DNA of 64,000 nucleotides from Halonatronum saccharophilum DSM 13868 (GTDB taxonomy: Bacteria > Bacillota > Halanaerobiia > Halobacteroidales > Halobacteroidaceae): positions 480,701 to 544,700 of the forward strand of contig NZ_KI912094.1 of the NCBI RefSeq assembly GCF_000517025.1, in the 5' to 3' direction. The notes below the pieces were generated by a model. It worked only from the letters and a program-made list of their open reading frames with translations. It did no database searches and was not told the DNA's origin. Positions 25,240 through 33,812 of the stretch are shown here, piece after piece (the stretch's first letter is position 1; each line of letters starts with the position of its first letter). The translations under genes were made by a program, and so were the position numbers.

Positions 25240-27615
25240 CTAATCAAAATAAATATATCTCTTATTTATCAACTTCAATAACCCAGGCTTTCCAGCTGGT
25301 ATAACTATCTCTCGCATAATCTGACTATAACTAAAACCAAAGGATTCTCCTGCTATAAACTCTTCCTTAGAAACCTTGTTTAGTGTTTCAGCTTTATTTG
25401 TAACTATTAATCCAATAAGACCTCCTAATAGAAAGCTACCATAAACAGGAAAGTAAGGGATCTGAGCGCCTGTCAAATAAAAGGAAGTACCCAAAATAGT
25501 TGCTCCTACTCCCACTCCATAATAATAGGATAACTTCTTATCTCCTACCTTTAGCTTGATTGAGTTAATTATTAAACTTTGATCAAAAAAGAGAGAAAAT
25601 ATAGTTAAAATAATAGCAGCTACAGCTGTTAAAAGAGTCTTAACCTCTCCAACAATCTGATAGACTTGCCCCCTTAAATTAGGTGCTATTACTCCCACCT
25701 CTGATCTATTAAGAGTACCCTCTCCATTAAGAAACCTTTCAACTAAGCCTTCTAATTTATCAATATCTATATCATTTTTGTGCATAAGCAGGGATATCTC
25801 CCCGCCTGGAATAACTTCACCTGATATATGACGATTTATTAAATCTATACTCTGAGTAATATCCTCATCTCTTAGTTTTGGTAAAGATTCCTGAATATAT
25901 TCCAGTTCACCAATAATAGCCTCAAAATCAACCTCATGCATCTGAATAACCTTCCCCCGAAGATCCATCATATCATCATAAAGTTCATCTCCCTTTATAA
26001 TATCAAAGCCCTCAATAAGCTCTTGGTTATCTAAAGTACTCAAATAACCTTCAAGATCTTCACCGCTAAATTCCTCCCCTTTACTTAATAGATCTTTAAA
26101 TAAATCAACCTCCTTTTTCCAACTTAAAAGCTCTTGTAATAAAGGATTGTATTGATTAATATAAGCTACTACTTGAGAGGTGTTTTCATCTAGTGACTGG
26201 GCCAACTGGACTAAAGCCCCTTCTAATTCATAAAGGCTATTTTGATAAGGATTATTTGCTATACTCTGGGCCTGTTCTCTAATTCCTGCAGCAGTTTCTT
26301 CTAATTTAAAGGTGCTTTCTTCTATTATACCCTTAAGGAAATTCATTCTTTCTAAGATATCAATAAACCTAACTAAAATTAAATCAAGTCTGTTAACTGA
26401 CTTAATTAAGCTATCTAAGTCAATGTCATTTAAATCATCTTTATAAAGGCTCATACGTTGGTTTATACCCTTTAAATCCAAAAGAGCTTCCTCTAATTCA
26501 TCAAAGGTACTTGTTAGATAGGCCAACTGATCAATAATACCATCTGCATCCTTAAAGATATCCTCCAAGTATGGTAATACCCTATTTATATCATTAATAA
26601 CCCGGGCCAACTCTTGGCGAGGGTTATTAACTTTAACATCTCCAATTGCCTTATCCAAACTTCCTCCATTTAAACGATAAATCTTATCTCCTAATACCTC
26701 TAAACTATCTCCTTGCTCAATCCTTCCTCTTCCTAAGTTACCATCTACCTCTTCAATCCTTACAATTATCTGCTTTTCACCCTTAGAAGGAAGAACAAGC
26801 CTCTCCCCTTCCTTTATTTCAAAATCAGGATAAAATTCAACCTCTATCTCTGTAGAATAGCTACTTAGAAAAGAGTTCATCTCCTGCATCGTCTTAATCA
26901 ATGAATCCATATCTTCCTCTCCCATAGAGGTTATATTTTCAACTTCATCAAAACCTTCTCTTTCTAAGACTGCCATCAAATCATTACTTAACTCAATTAC
27001 CCCATCTTCATCTTCAGTGATGGGCAAACGCAAAGATAAGACTTGATAGGTATCTAATATGATCTCAAGCTTTTCTTCTACCTTAGATAAGTCACCAGAA
27101 CCTTCAACTATAACCTCTATCCTATCACGATCACCAAAACTAAAGTCTACCCCTTCTAAAGAATCTACCTTCTCCTCTACTATATCCCTAGCCCCACTCC
27201 TTAAACCTCTTAAAGTGACCCTAGGCTCAATCATCAAAGAAAGGTTATTAAAACCGCTTATACTATCAAAATATCCTCCCATTTCTGAGAAAACTTCGCT
27301 ACTCCTATACTCCTCATCCACTTTAATAAAAAAGTTACTCTTTCCTAAGATATCAACCCCTTCAATTAACTTAGAACCTGGTATCCTACTATCAATAATC
27401 TCCTTTATCTGTGGTAGTGCCTCTTCTTTGGCATCCTCATTTATAATCAAAGCCCAATCATAATCACCATAATCACCAATCAAACCATTTACTGTATCTC
27501 CAAAATAAAAATCGGCCAAATAACCGATTATCCCTGCTAGCAAAGAAATTATAAGAATTGTGACTACCAATAATACAGTAATATCTCTTCTGAAGTCTGT
27601 TTTAAGAAGAAACAT
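25240..27615 (-). CDS. Unrecognised 791-residue envelope protein with C-terminal EAA-like permease loop
   Basis: I do not recognise a family over the full length. One membrane segment lies near residues 13-35. A very large extracytoplasmic part (about 36-665), rich in acidic residues and predicted helices or coiled coil, follows. Three or so membrane segments lie near 670-745. The cytoplasmic tail reads AGESFGFSYSQIMREIVIP (about 757-775), matching the ABC permease coupling loop consensus (A/G-E, Gly, nine residues, then I-x-x-P). The layout of TM1, a big periplasmic domain and then TM2-4 recalls MacB/FtsX-type proteins, but those lack an EAA loop. It has its own promoter, and the next gene downstream is an orphan amino-acid-type ABC ATPase. 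Inference: the membrane part of a new ABC system in the envelope. Confidence 0.6.
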   Translation of the reverse strand: MFLLKTDFRRDITVLLVVTILIISLLAGIIGYLADFYFGDTVNGLIGDYGDYDWALIINEDAKEEALPQIKEIIDSRIPGSKLIEGVDILGKSNFFIKVDEEYRSSEVFSEMGGYFDSISGFNNLSLMIEPRVTLRGLRSGARDIVEEKVDSLEGVDFSFGDRDRIEVIVEGSGDLSKVEEKLEIILDTYQVLSLRLPITEDEDGVIELSNDLMAVLEREGFDEVENITSMGEEDMDSLIKTMQEMNSFLSSYSTEIEVEFYPDFEIKEGERLVLPSKGEKQIIVRIEEVDGNLGRGRIEQGDSLEVLGDKIYRLNGGSLDKAIGDVKVNNPRQELARVINDINRVLPYLEDIFKDADGIIDQLAYLTSTFDELEEALLDLKGINQRMSLYKDDLNDIDLDSLIKSVNRLDLILVRFIDILERMNFLKGIIEESTFKLEETAAGIREQAQSIANNPYQNSLYELEGALVQLAQSLDENTSQVVAYINQYNPLLQELLSWKKEVDLFKDLLSKGEEFSGEDLEGYLSTLDNQELIEGFDIIKGDELYDDMMDLRGKVIQMHEVDFEAIIGELEYIQESLPKLRDEDITQSIDLINRHISGEVIPGGEISLLMHKNDIDIDKLEGLVERFLNGEGTLNRSEVGVIAPNLRGQVYQIVGEVKTLLTAVAAIILTIFSLFFDQSLIINSIKLKVGDKKLSYYYGVGVGATILGTSFYLTGAQIPYFPVYGSFLLGGLIGLIVTNKAETLNKVSKEEFIAGESFGFSYSQIMREIVIPAGKPGLLKLINKRYIYFD

Positions 27616-27638
27616 ATTATCACTCCTATTCCTTCTAC

Positions 27639-27667
27639 ATTATAACATCTGCCATAAGGAATATAAA
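27639..27667 (-). promoter_or_regulatory. Promoter for the 791-residue protein/ABC ATPase unit
   Basis: On the minus strand TTTATA (27662-27667) and TATAAT (27639-27644) are 17 bases apart, with an extended -10 TG two bases upstream. The start would be near 27632, about 17 bases before the gene. A strong terminator just upstream isolates this unit from the Lpt block. Confidence 0.65.
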
Positions 27668-27712
27668 CAGAACCCTTTAAGTAATTAATGGAATTTTTAT
27701 TGGAATATTAAC

Positions 27713-27741
27713 CTAAAAAAGAGAGGGTTTCCCCTCTCTTT
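27713..27741 (-). terminator. Strong rho-independent terminator after the LptA-like repeat gene
   Basis: A perfect 10-base stem (AAAGAGAGGG / CCCTCTCTTT) with a GAAA tetraloop is followed by a T run on the minus strand. It lies a few bases past the stop codon of the 576-residue LptA-like gene. Confidence 0.9.
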
Positions 27742-27744
27742 GCT

Positions 27745-29475
27745 CTAAATATCAAATTCCATCTCTACCTGACCTTGGGCATCTATAGATCCATCCTCTA
27801 AATTAATAACGATTCTACGACTTCTCATCCACTGCCCATCTTCTTTGATTTCAGCACTTCCTGTAACGACCATCTCTTCTTTATTATCATCATATTCAAG
27901 CTTATCTCCTCTGATTTCTTGATTATCATAGATAACAAAAACATCATCTTTAGCTAGCATATCATTAGAATCTGTCCATATCTTTAGATAATTACTTGTT
28001 AACTCTAAAGCTTTGCCTCCTCTATTAGACTCTAACCTTACATCTTCTTGAGCAATTAAAGTATCTTCATCAGCATCAACTGCTAATCTATTACCCTCTA
28101 TCAAATCACCATCTCTTCTAGTTAAGATCACATTATCTTTAGCATCCAAAGATCCACTTTCTAAATAGATCATTAACTCATCTGCCTTTATTACCTCTCC
28201 ATCATCGTCTAACTTAGCATTTCCGCTTACCTTCATTTCTTCCTGCTCATCAAAGTAGTCTAACCTATCTCCATAAACTTCTTTTTGATCATAAAGGAGA
28301 AATACATCTTCCTTAGCCAGCATATCATTGCTATCAGTCCAGATTTTTAAATGATTACTGCTTAACTCTAAAGATCTACCTCTTCTTTGTGACTCTAAGC
28401 TTACATCTTTTTGAGCAACTAAGATATCTTCTTCAGCATCTATTGCTAATCTATTACTCTCTATTAAATCACCATCTCTTCTAGTTAAGACCACGTCGTC
28501 TTTAGCATCCAAAGAGCCACTCTCTAAATAGATTAACAACTCTTCTGCCTCTATTATCTCTCCATCATCATCTATTCTAGCACTTCCTGTAACCTTCATC
28601 TTTTCCTTTTGGTCAAAATAGTCTAATCTATCACCATAAACCTCTTTTTCATCATAAAGGAGAAACAAATTATCTTTTGCCATCATATCATTACTATCTG
28701 TCAATATTTTTAAATAATTACTGCTTAACTCTAAAGGTTTACCACTTCTTTGCGCTTCTAACCTTACATCTTCTTGAGCAAGCAACTCATCTTCTTCTCC
28801 ATCAATATTTAATGTATTGCTGCTTATTATATCTCCATCTCTTCTAGTTAAAAGGACATTGCCTAAAGCATTTAAGGATTCACTTTCTAAATAGATGTTT
28901 AGCTCATCTGCTTTTATCAACTCTCCATCATCATCTAACTTAGTATTTCCTTTAACCCTAATCTCTTCTAATTGATCAAAGTAATCTAGCCTATCCCCGT
29001 AAATTTCTTTTCCACTATGAAAAAGAAATACATCTTCCTTAGCTAACATATCATTGCTCTTTGTCCATACCTTTAAATAATTACTGGTTAAATCTAAAGC
29101 TTCCCCTCTTCTTTGGGCCTCTAAGCTAACATCATCTTGGGCTATTAGGGTGTCTTCCTTTAAATCCAACTCCAGATCTTGACTATCAATTATATCTCCT
29201 ACTTCTCGAACTAATTTAACACCACCACTAAAATAAGCCTTGTCATTATTTCTCTCTAGCCTAAGCTTATCAGAGCTTATCTGGTTACCTTCATAATCTA
29301 ATAAAACATTTTGAGTTGCTATATAGATATTCTCTTCTTTTATATAACGAAGCCTCTGAGAGCTTAACTTGGCCCTCTCTCTTTCTGAAGGTTCTTCTTT
29401 TATTCCTTCTTGGGCCAACAAGTTGATTGAGCAGAGAGTAATGATAAGAAGAGTCATAATAACTCTATTCTTCAT
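27745..29475 (-). CDS. Concatenated LptA/OstA-like protein with tandem 121-residue repeats
   Basis: A 576-residue periplasmic protein with a signal peptide (residues 1-22, LLAQ). The rest is made of OstA/LptA-type beta-strand units. Three full copies of a 121-residue unit (129-249, 250-370, 371-491) and a partial fourth (492-576) share lines such as SNDMLAKEDVF, VYGDRLDYFDQ and LTRRDGDLIE. A more diverged half copy precedes them. LptA monomers normally oligomerise into a bridge; here several units are covalently linked. It overlaps the second lptC by 11 bases, and lptD lies upstream, so it belongs to the LPS transport apparatus. Length could vary by slippage between near-identical copies. Confidence 0.85.
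   Translation of the reverse strand: MKNRVIMTLLIITLCSINLLAQEGIKEEPSERERAKLSSQRLRYIKEENIYIATQNVLLDYEGNQISSDKLRLERNNDKAYFSGGVKLVREVGDIIDSQDLELDLKEDTLIAQDDVSLEAQRRGEALDLTSNYLKVWTKSNDMLAKEDVFLFHSGKEIYGDRLDYFDQLEEIRVKGNTKLDDDGELIKADELNIYLESESLNALGNVLLTRRDGDIISSNTLNIDGEEDELLAQEDVRLEAQRSGKPLELSSNYLKILTDSNDMMAKDNLFLLYDEKEVYGDRLDYFDQKEKMKVTGSARIDDDGEIIEAEELLIYLESGSLDAKDDVVLTRRDGDLIESNRLAIDAEEDILVAQKDVSLESQRRGRSLELSSNHLKIWTDSNDMLAKEDVFLLYDQKEVYGDRLDYFDEQEEMKVSGNAKLDDDGEVIKADELMIYLESGSLDAKDNVILTRRDGDLIEGNRLAVDADEDTLIAQEDVRLESNRGGKALELTSNYLKIWTDSNDMLAKDDVFVIYDNQEIRGDKLEYDDNKEEMVVTGSAEIKEDGQWMRSRRIVINLEDGSIDAQGQVEMEFDI
27748..29091 (-). repeat. 363-bp in-frame tandem repeats inside the LptA-like gene
   Basis: Copies at 28729-29091, 28366-28728, 28003-28365 and a partial copy at 27748-28002. 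Each full copy is exactly 363 bases (121 codons). Similarity is high at both DNA and protein level, most strikingly between the second and third copies, suggesting recent internal duplication. Confidence 0.9.
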
Positions 29476-30043
29476 CTTCCTCAGCCCCCCTCATATCAAA
29501 CTCCATCTCTACTCCACCAGAAAAATCAACAATATCCTTCTCTAAGTCCATTACCATACTCTTAGCATAGAGATCACCATCTAATAATTTAACCCAAACA
29601 TCCTCATTACTAATTAACTCTTGACTTCGATCAACCCACCTTAGCTTTTCACCCCTAATCTCCTCACCACTTTTTTGTTTAAGTATTACATTTCCTTCTA
29701 AATTAACATTCTTGCTAGACTTATAATAAGTTGCCCTGTTAGCATTGAGTCTATATTCAACCTTACCACGATTAAAGAGTTTACCTTCTGTTATATCCTC
29801 TAAAATCATTCTTGCTTCATTATCATCTCTAGATAACCTAGGTTCTAAAAGCCTCAAAGCCAAAATATCCCATCTCTTTTCACCACCATCATAACTGACT
29901 ACTCGTGACTCTCTAATCTGATATTGGTATTTAGGATCTGGACTATCAACCTCTCCGCTACTAGTTATTATTTCATATACTAAAAAGCCTCCCCCAATAA
30001 TAACCACTAGTATAATCAGTAGATATACATTAGTCTTCTTCAT
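29465..30043 (-). CDS. lptC: Second LptC-like protein
   Basis: A 192-residue LptC-family protein with one N-terminal membrane helix (about 8-27) and the beta-jellyroll region EKRWDILALRLLEPRLSRDD, then LEGNVILKQKSGEEIRGEKL. Its ends overlap lptD (14 bases) and the concatenated LptA-like gene (11 bases), so the three are co-translated. With the LptC at 11.3-11.9 kb the organism has at least two. Confidence 0.88.
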   Translation of the reverse strand: MKKTNVYLLIILVVIIGGGFLVYEIITSSGEVDSPDPKYQYQIRESRVVSYDGGEKRWDILALRLLEPRLSRDDNEARMILEDITEGKLFNRGKVEYRLNANRATYYKSSKNVNLEGNVILKQKSGEEIRGEKLRWVDRSQELISNEDVWVKLLDGDLYAKSMVMDLEKDIVDFSGGVEMEFDMRGAEEDEE

Positions 30044-32693
30044 CTAAAATTCCCTCCAAGTCAACGTCATAAAGCATACCTTCTTCTTCATTACTACCAA
30101 ATCTAAATTCACCTTGAGGGAAGGCTAAAATTTGGTATTGGAACCAAGTCTCTTGTTTTATATGATCATAAGCCAAGGTCACCTTACGACAATGTAGCAT
30201 CTTTTCGATAGCAATGTTGGCCCTAGTAAATTCTCCATCTTCATTATCATATCTACTTCCTAACTTAATAGTCCATTCCCATTCATCTTCTCCAAAAGTC
30301 CAATCTAAATCATTCTCAAACTGTAAGCTAGATATATCTCCATCATCAAAATCAGCTATAATCGCTGTATTAAACTCAAAGTCATTATAATTAACCATCA
30401 TCTTGGCCCCAAAACTTTCAAAATGATTTTGATTTAGATCATAACGCAAGAGCCCTTCAATATCATAGTGTTCATTAATATTATAATTTAAATTACTCTC
30501 TAATCTATCAAACTCTTCTTCAATAAAGTCATACCCTGTCTTGATATTAAAATCACTCTTATCTACAGCCCATTTTAATTCACCAGTCAACTTATTTTCA
30601 GGATCCCTTAAAGTCTCATTAAATCCATCTGGAATCTCACCCTGACTTTGTTGATAAGTATGATTTAACTGATTAGTCCAATTTTCTAAGATACTTGTTC
30701 TCAACCTTAATCTACTTCTATGCCACCAATTTAAGTGACCCGTACTATAAAAATTCTGTTGCAAAGTCTGGCGATAATTAATATTATTTCTAGTACCTAG
30801 CTGCTTATTGTCATTATAATTTAGATTATAATACCCATACTGTCTTCTTTCACCCCAATTTTCTTGATACTTATTGAATCCACCAAGTTTTAAAACTACT
30901 GGTCTAAGATAAGATTGGTTAGTTATATGCCTCATTCTCATCTCTAAATCTAACTTAGGAAGATAATAATAATCCAACCCTTCATTAGTCTTCTCCTGCC
31001 TTGTCTCTAAATCTAATTTATAACCCCTTCTATTATAACTTAATTTTACATCAGCATCATAATGCCAATCTAAGTCATCCCTTCTCTTTTCTTGGTCATA
31101 ATCACTAAATTCATAACCAGACTCGAGCCTCCAATTATTATAATTGATCCCTAATCTAGTATCATAATCTAAATTTAAATTATTAGACTCTTCTTCTGAA
31201 TAATAGTTATTATAATAATATTTATAATCAAAATCTAAATTATTGCTTAGGTAGTTAGTATAATCTAACTTAAATCCATACTCATCATACTCTTTACCTT
31301 CTCCTTGGAAGGGATTAATAGAATCATAATCTAATCTCAGCCTAATATGATCATCTCTATTAGCTCTATTATTACTCCACCTTTTACCTAAATCCAAATC
31401 TAAATTATACTCATCAGTAATTTTTCCGTTGGTTCTATCTTGAAATTCATATTCAAAGTCTAAATCTAACCTATCTCTAAAATTTGAAGTCTTAAGCTCA
31501 AAACTGCTACCAAATTCAAATCTATTATCATAGGTATTATCTTTATTATAAGATAATTCGAAATCATTATTCCACTTATCCATATCTAATTCTTGTTTAA
31601 GCTCTAACTCTAACTTTTTATCATATCTTCTATCTTTAGTGTAAGCTAAGTTGAGCTCATTATCCCCTATATCAAAGAAAGTTTTCTGACTAAAATCTAA
31701 GTCCAAGGTATAATCCTCTTGATTAGGATTATTAAAATAATCTCCTTGATGATTTCTATACTCTATAGTATAATCCCTCTCTAAATCTTTAGTCTCTAGC
31801 TCTCTTTCCACCTTAATCTCTAAGCTTAAGTCCTTATCTTCTTCTCTATTATCCTCATCTATGAAAAGATATAAATAAGCATTATCATCTTCTAACATAC
31901 GATAGTAATGCTTAAAACCACCAGCAAACCTGCTCTCTGTATAATAATCTAAATAAAGCTGACCTGCTCCTCCTGCCAAATAATTTAATAATCCATCATT
32001 ATAATAAAGAGGAAGGTTATAATTGTAAGTATTTTGTATAAACCAACCCCTACTTCTACTATGACCAATACGAGTCTGTAATGCTTGCTCATCATCTTCA
32101 TCTAAAGAGTATCGAACATAAGGAAGATAAAGAATAGGTATTCTTCCATCAAATTCCCATAAACTGATATGATAAGCTACCACCTTATCTCCTGGATATA
32201 TACTCATAGACCTAGCTTGGAAGTTATAATGAGGCTTGTCAAGATCACAAGCTGTAAAGGTTAGATCAACAAATTCACTTTTGTCTGGACTATGTTTTAC
32301 TTTAGAACTATTAATTCGAATTGGCTCAGTGGCATGATCACTAATAACAATCCCTTCAGATTCTACAAGAATACCTTCTTTAGAATTAATATTATACTCT
32401 AACTCTTTACTATCAAACTCTCCATCTTCACCCTTAACTTTAACCATCCCAAAAGCTCTCAGCTTATTCTCAACTAAATCTATCTCTATCTGATCAGCAT
32501 ATACTATAATATCATCTAATTCTATCTGTGCGTTACCAAAAGCTTGAATAAATTCATCCTCACGATAATACTGAACCCTATCAGCTCTCAACCTACCCTT
32601 ATCCCCTTGAGCAAAAGAATGAGGGGCAGATACTAAAATAATTATTATTAATAAGAATATAATCTTTAATCCTTTAACTTTAATTATCCTCAC
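30030..32693 (-). CDS. lptD: LptD, outer-membrane LPS translocon barrel
   Basis: An 887-residue outer-membrane protein that inserts LPS into the outer leaflet. After a signal peptide (about 1-29, SFAQ), an OstA/LptA-like jellyroll (about 33-135) leads to the conserved TACDLDKPHYNFQAR block (about 150) and LPYVRYSLDED, then a long beta-barrel. The barrel is strikingly rich in Asp, Asn and Tyr with alternating strands such as LDLDFEYEFQDR, which fits a salt-loving organism. The two N-terminal and two C-terminal cysteines of E. coli LptD are not present; I see only one near 152 and one near the C-terminus. The protein ends in acidic residues, not an aromatic. Confidence 0.9.
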   Translation of the reverse strand: MRIIKVKGLKIIFLLIIIILVSAPHSFAQGDKGRLRADRVQYYREDEFIQAFGNAQIELDDIIVYADQIEIDLVENKLRAFGMVKVKGEDGEFDSKELEYNINSKEGILVESEGIVISDHATEPIRINSSKVKHSPDKSEFVDLTFTACDLDKPHYNFQARSMSIYPGDKVVAYHISLWEFDGRIPILYLPYVRYSLDEDDEQALQTRIGHSRSRGWFIQNTYNYNLPLYYNDGLLNYLAGGAGQLYLDYYTESRFAGGFKHYYRMLEDDNAYLYLFIDEDNREEDKDLSLEIKVERELETKDLERDYTIEYRNHQGDYFNNPNQEDYTLDLDFSQKTFFDIGDNELNLAYTKDRRYDKKLELELKQELDMDKWNNDFELSYNKDNTYDNRFEFGSSFELKTSNFRDRLDLDFEYEFQDRTNGKITDEYNLDLDLGKRWSNNRANRDDHIRLRLDYDSINPFQGEGKEYDEYGFKLDYTNYLSNNLDFDYKYYYNNYYSEEESNNLNLDYDTRLGINYNNWRLESGYEFSDYDQEKRRDDLDWHYDADVKLSYNRRGYKLDLETRQEKTNEGLDYYYLPKLDLEMRMRHITNQSYLRPVVLKLGGFNKYQENWGERRQYGYYNLNYNDNKQLGTRNNINYRQTLQQNFYSTGHLNWWHRSRLRLRTSILENWTNQLNHTYQQSQGEIPDGFNETLRDPENKLTGELKWAVDKSDFNIKTGYDFIEEEFDRLESNLNYNINEHYDIEGLLRYDLNQNHFESFGAKMMVNYNDFEFNTAIIADFDDGDISSLQFENDLDWTFGEDEWEWTIKLGSRYDNEDGEFTRANIAIEKMLHCRKVTLAYDHIKQETWFQYQILAFPQGEFRFGSNEEEGMLYDVDLEGILDEED

Positions 32694-32704
32694 CCTCCCC
32701 CCTA

Positions 32705-33787
32705 TTACCTTAAGTTTAAATAATCCTCCTTAAAAATCAGAAGAACTCCTAAAATAGCAAAGCCTAGGTTAGGTATCCAAGCTGCCCAGAAGGGATCTAA
32801 TAACAGATTAATACCAAGAGATCTAGTAATAGAAGAAGTTAAGTAATAAATGAAAATAATTACTACACTTGCAATTATCCCAAATATTCTTCCTTTATTA
32901 GATTTAATGCTCAAAGGTGCCCCAATTAAAACAAATATTATACTTACTAAGGCTTGAGCCAACTTAAAGTGATACTCTACCCGAAGATCATTAGTATCCC
33001 TTCCACCTTCTCTAAAAAGCTTAATCCTCTCTCTTAATTGGGCTCTATTCATCTGATTAGGACGCTTGTCTTCACCATAATAATCTCTAATACTCCGTTT
33101 TATATCTAGCTCTAAAGTCTCAAAAGAATAATTTTTTTTACTAAAACCACCCTTATCTAACAGATTGACTAAACCTTCTTCTAAATAAATAAAATCATCC
33201 TTAAAAAAACCCTTAGGTGCACTTATCAATCTATTTTCTCTTTTATCATAGACAACAATATTCTCTAATCTTTGTTCTTGGTCATCTACACTACCAATAC
33301 TAAAATACTTATCTTCTCTACTCTTAAAGAATAATTCTTCATCTTCTTCAATCCTGCTTCTTTGGTAGATATCCTCATCGATTACCCTTTGATACTCTTC
33401 GTTGGACCAAGGCAATACCCTTTCAGTTATAAAATAATTCACTCCGCTTATTAAAGTTGCCAAAAGCAATAGAGGAAGAACCATTCTACTAAATTTAATC
33501 CCACCCATTCTTAAGGCTGTAAACTCATTGTCACTGACAAATCTACCTAAGGATAATATGGTAGCAAATAATACCGCAATAGATAAACTCTCAATAATAA
33601 CCATAGGTAATCTATATAACAAAAGCCTTCCTACTATAATTGCTGGAATCTCTCTGATTATAATAAAGTCAGTCAATTCAAAGAGATAAGCACTAATCAA
33701 AATTACTATTAAAGCAAAGACCATTAAAAGAAACAACTTAATAAATTCAAAAGCTAAATATTTATCTACCAACTTAATTGATTTCAT
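32705..33787 (-). CDS. LptF/LptG family permease (second cluster, distal)
   Basis: A 360-residue inner-membrane subunit of an LPS exporter. Three membrane segments lie near the N-terminus (KLVDKYLAFEFIKLF opening), with a periplasmic jellyroll in the middle (DDFIYLEEGLVNLLD). Three segments follow in the C-terminal third, with GAPLSIKSNKGRIFGI. The start is the ATG at 33787 after GGGGG; a TTG four codons upstream is possible. It pairs with the neighbour at 33813-34913 as a natural F/G pair. No ATPase is adjacent, so LptB from 10 kb must serve it. Confidence 0.88.
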   Translation of the reverse strand: MKSIKLVDKYLAFEFIKLFLLMVFALIVILISAYLFELTDFIIIREIPAIIVGRLLLYRLPMVIIESLSIAVLFATILSLGRFVSDNEFTALRMGGIKFSRMVLPLLLLATLISGVNYFITERVLPWSNEEYQRVIDEDIYQRSRIEEDEELFFKSREDKYFSIGSVDDQEQRLENIVVYDKRENRLISAPKGFFKDDFIYLEEGLVNLLDKGGFSKKNYSFETLELDIKRSIRDYYGEDKRPNQMNRAQLRERIKLFREGGRDTNDLRVEYHFKLAQALVSIIFVLIGAPLSIKSNKGRIFGIIASVVIIFIYYLTSSITRSLGINLLLDPFWAAWIPNLGFAILGVLLIFKEDYLNLR

Positions 33788-33812
33788 AACTTCCCCCAAT
33801 TAAATTCATATA

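Noticed and set aside
27059..27463. A 134-codon plus-strand frame inside the 791-residue gene (and many similar plus-strand frames in ribosomal genes)
   Set aside because: It lies within a long, well-supported minus-strand gene, is Ser/Pro/Leu-biased as expected from the complement of acidic coding sequence, and has no ribosome site.
27748..29091. CRISPR array
   Set aside because: The regular repeats are 363 bp in-frame coding duplications without spacers. No 25-40 bp direct repeat/spacer pattern was seen anywhere in the window.
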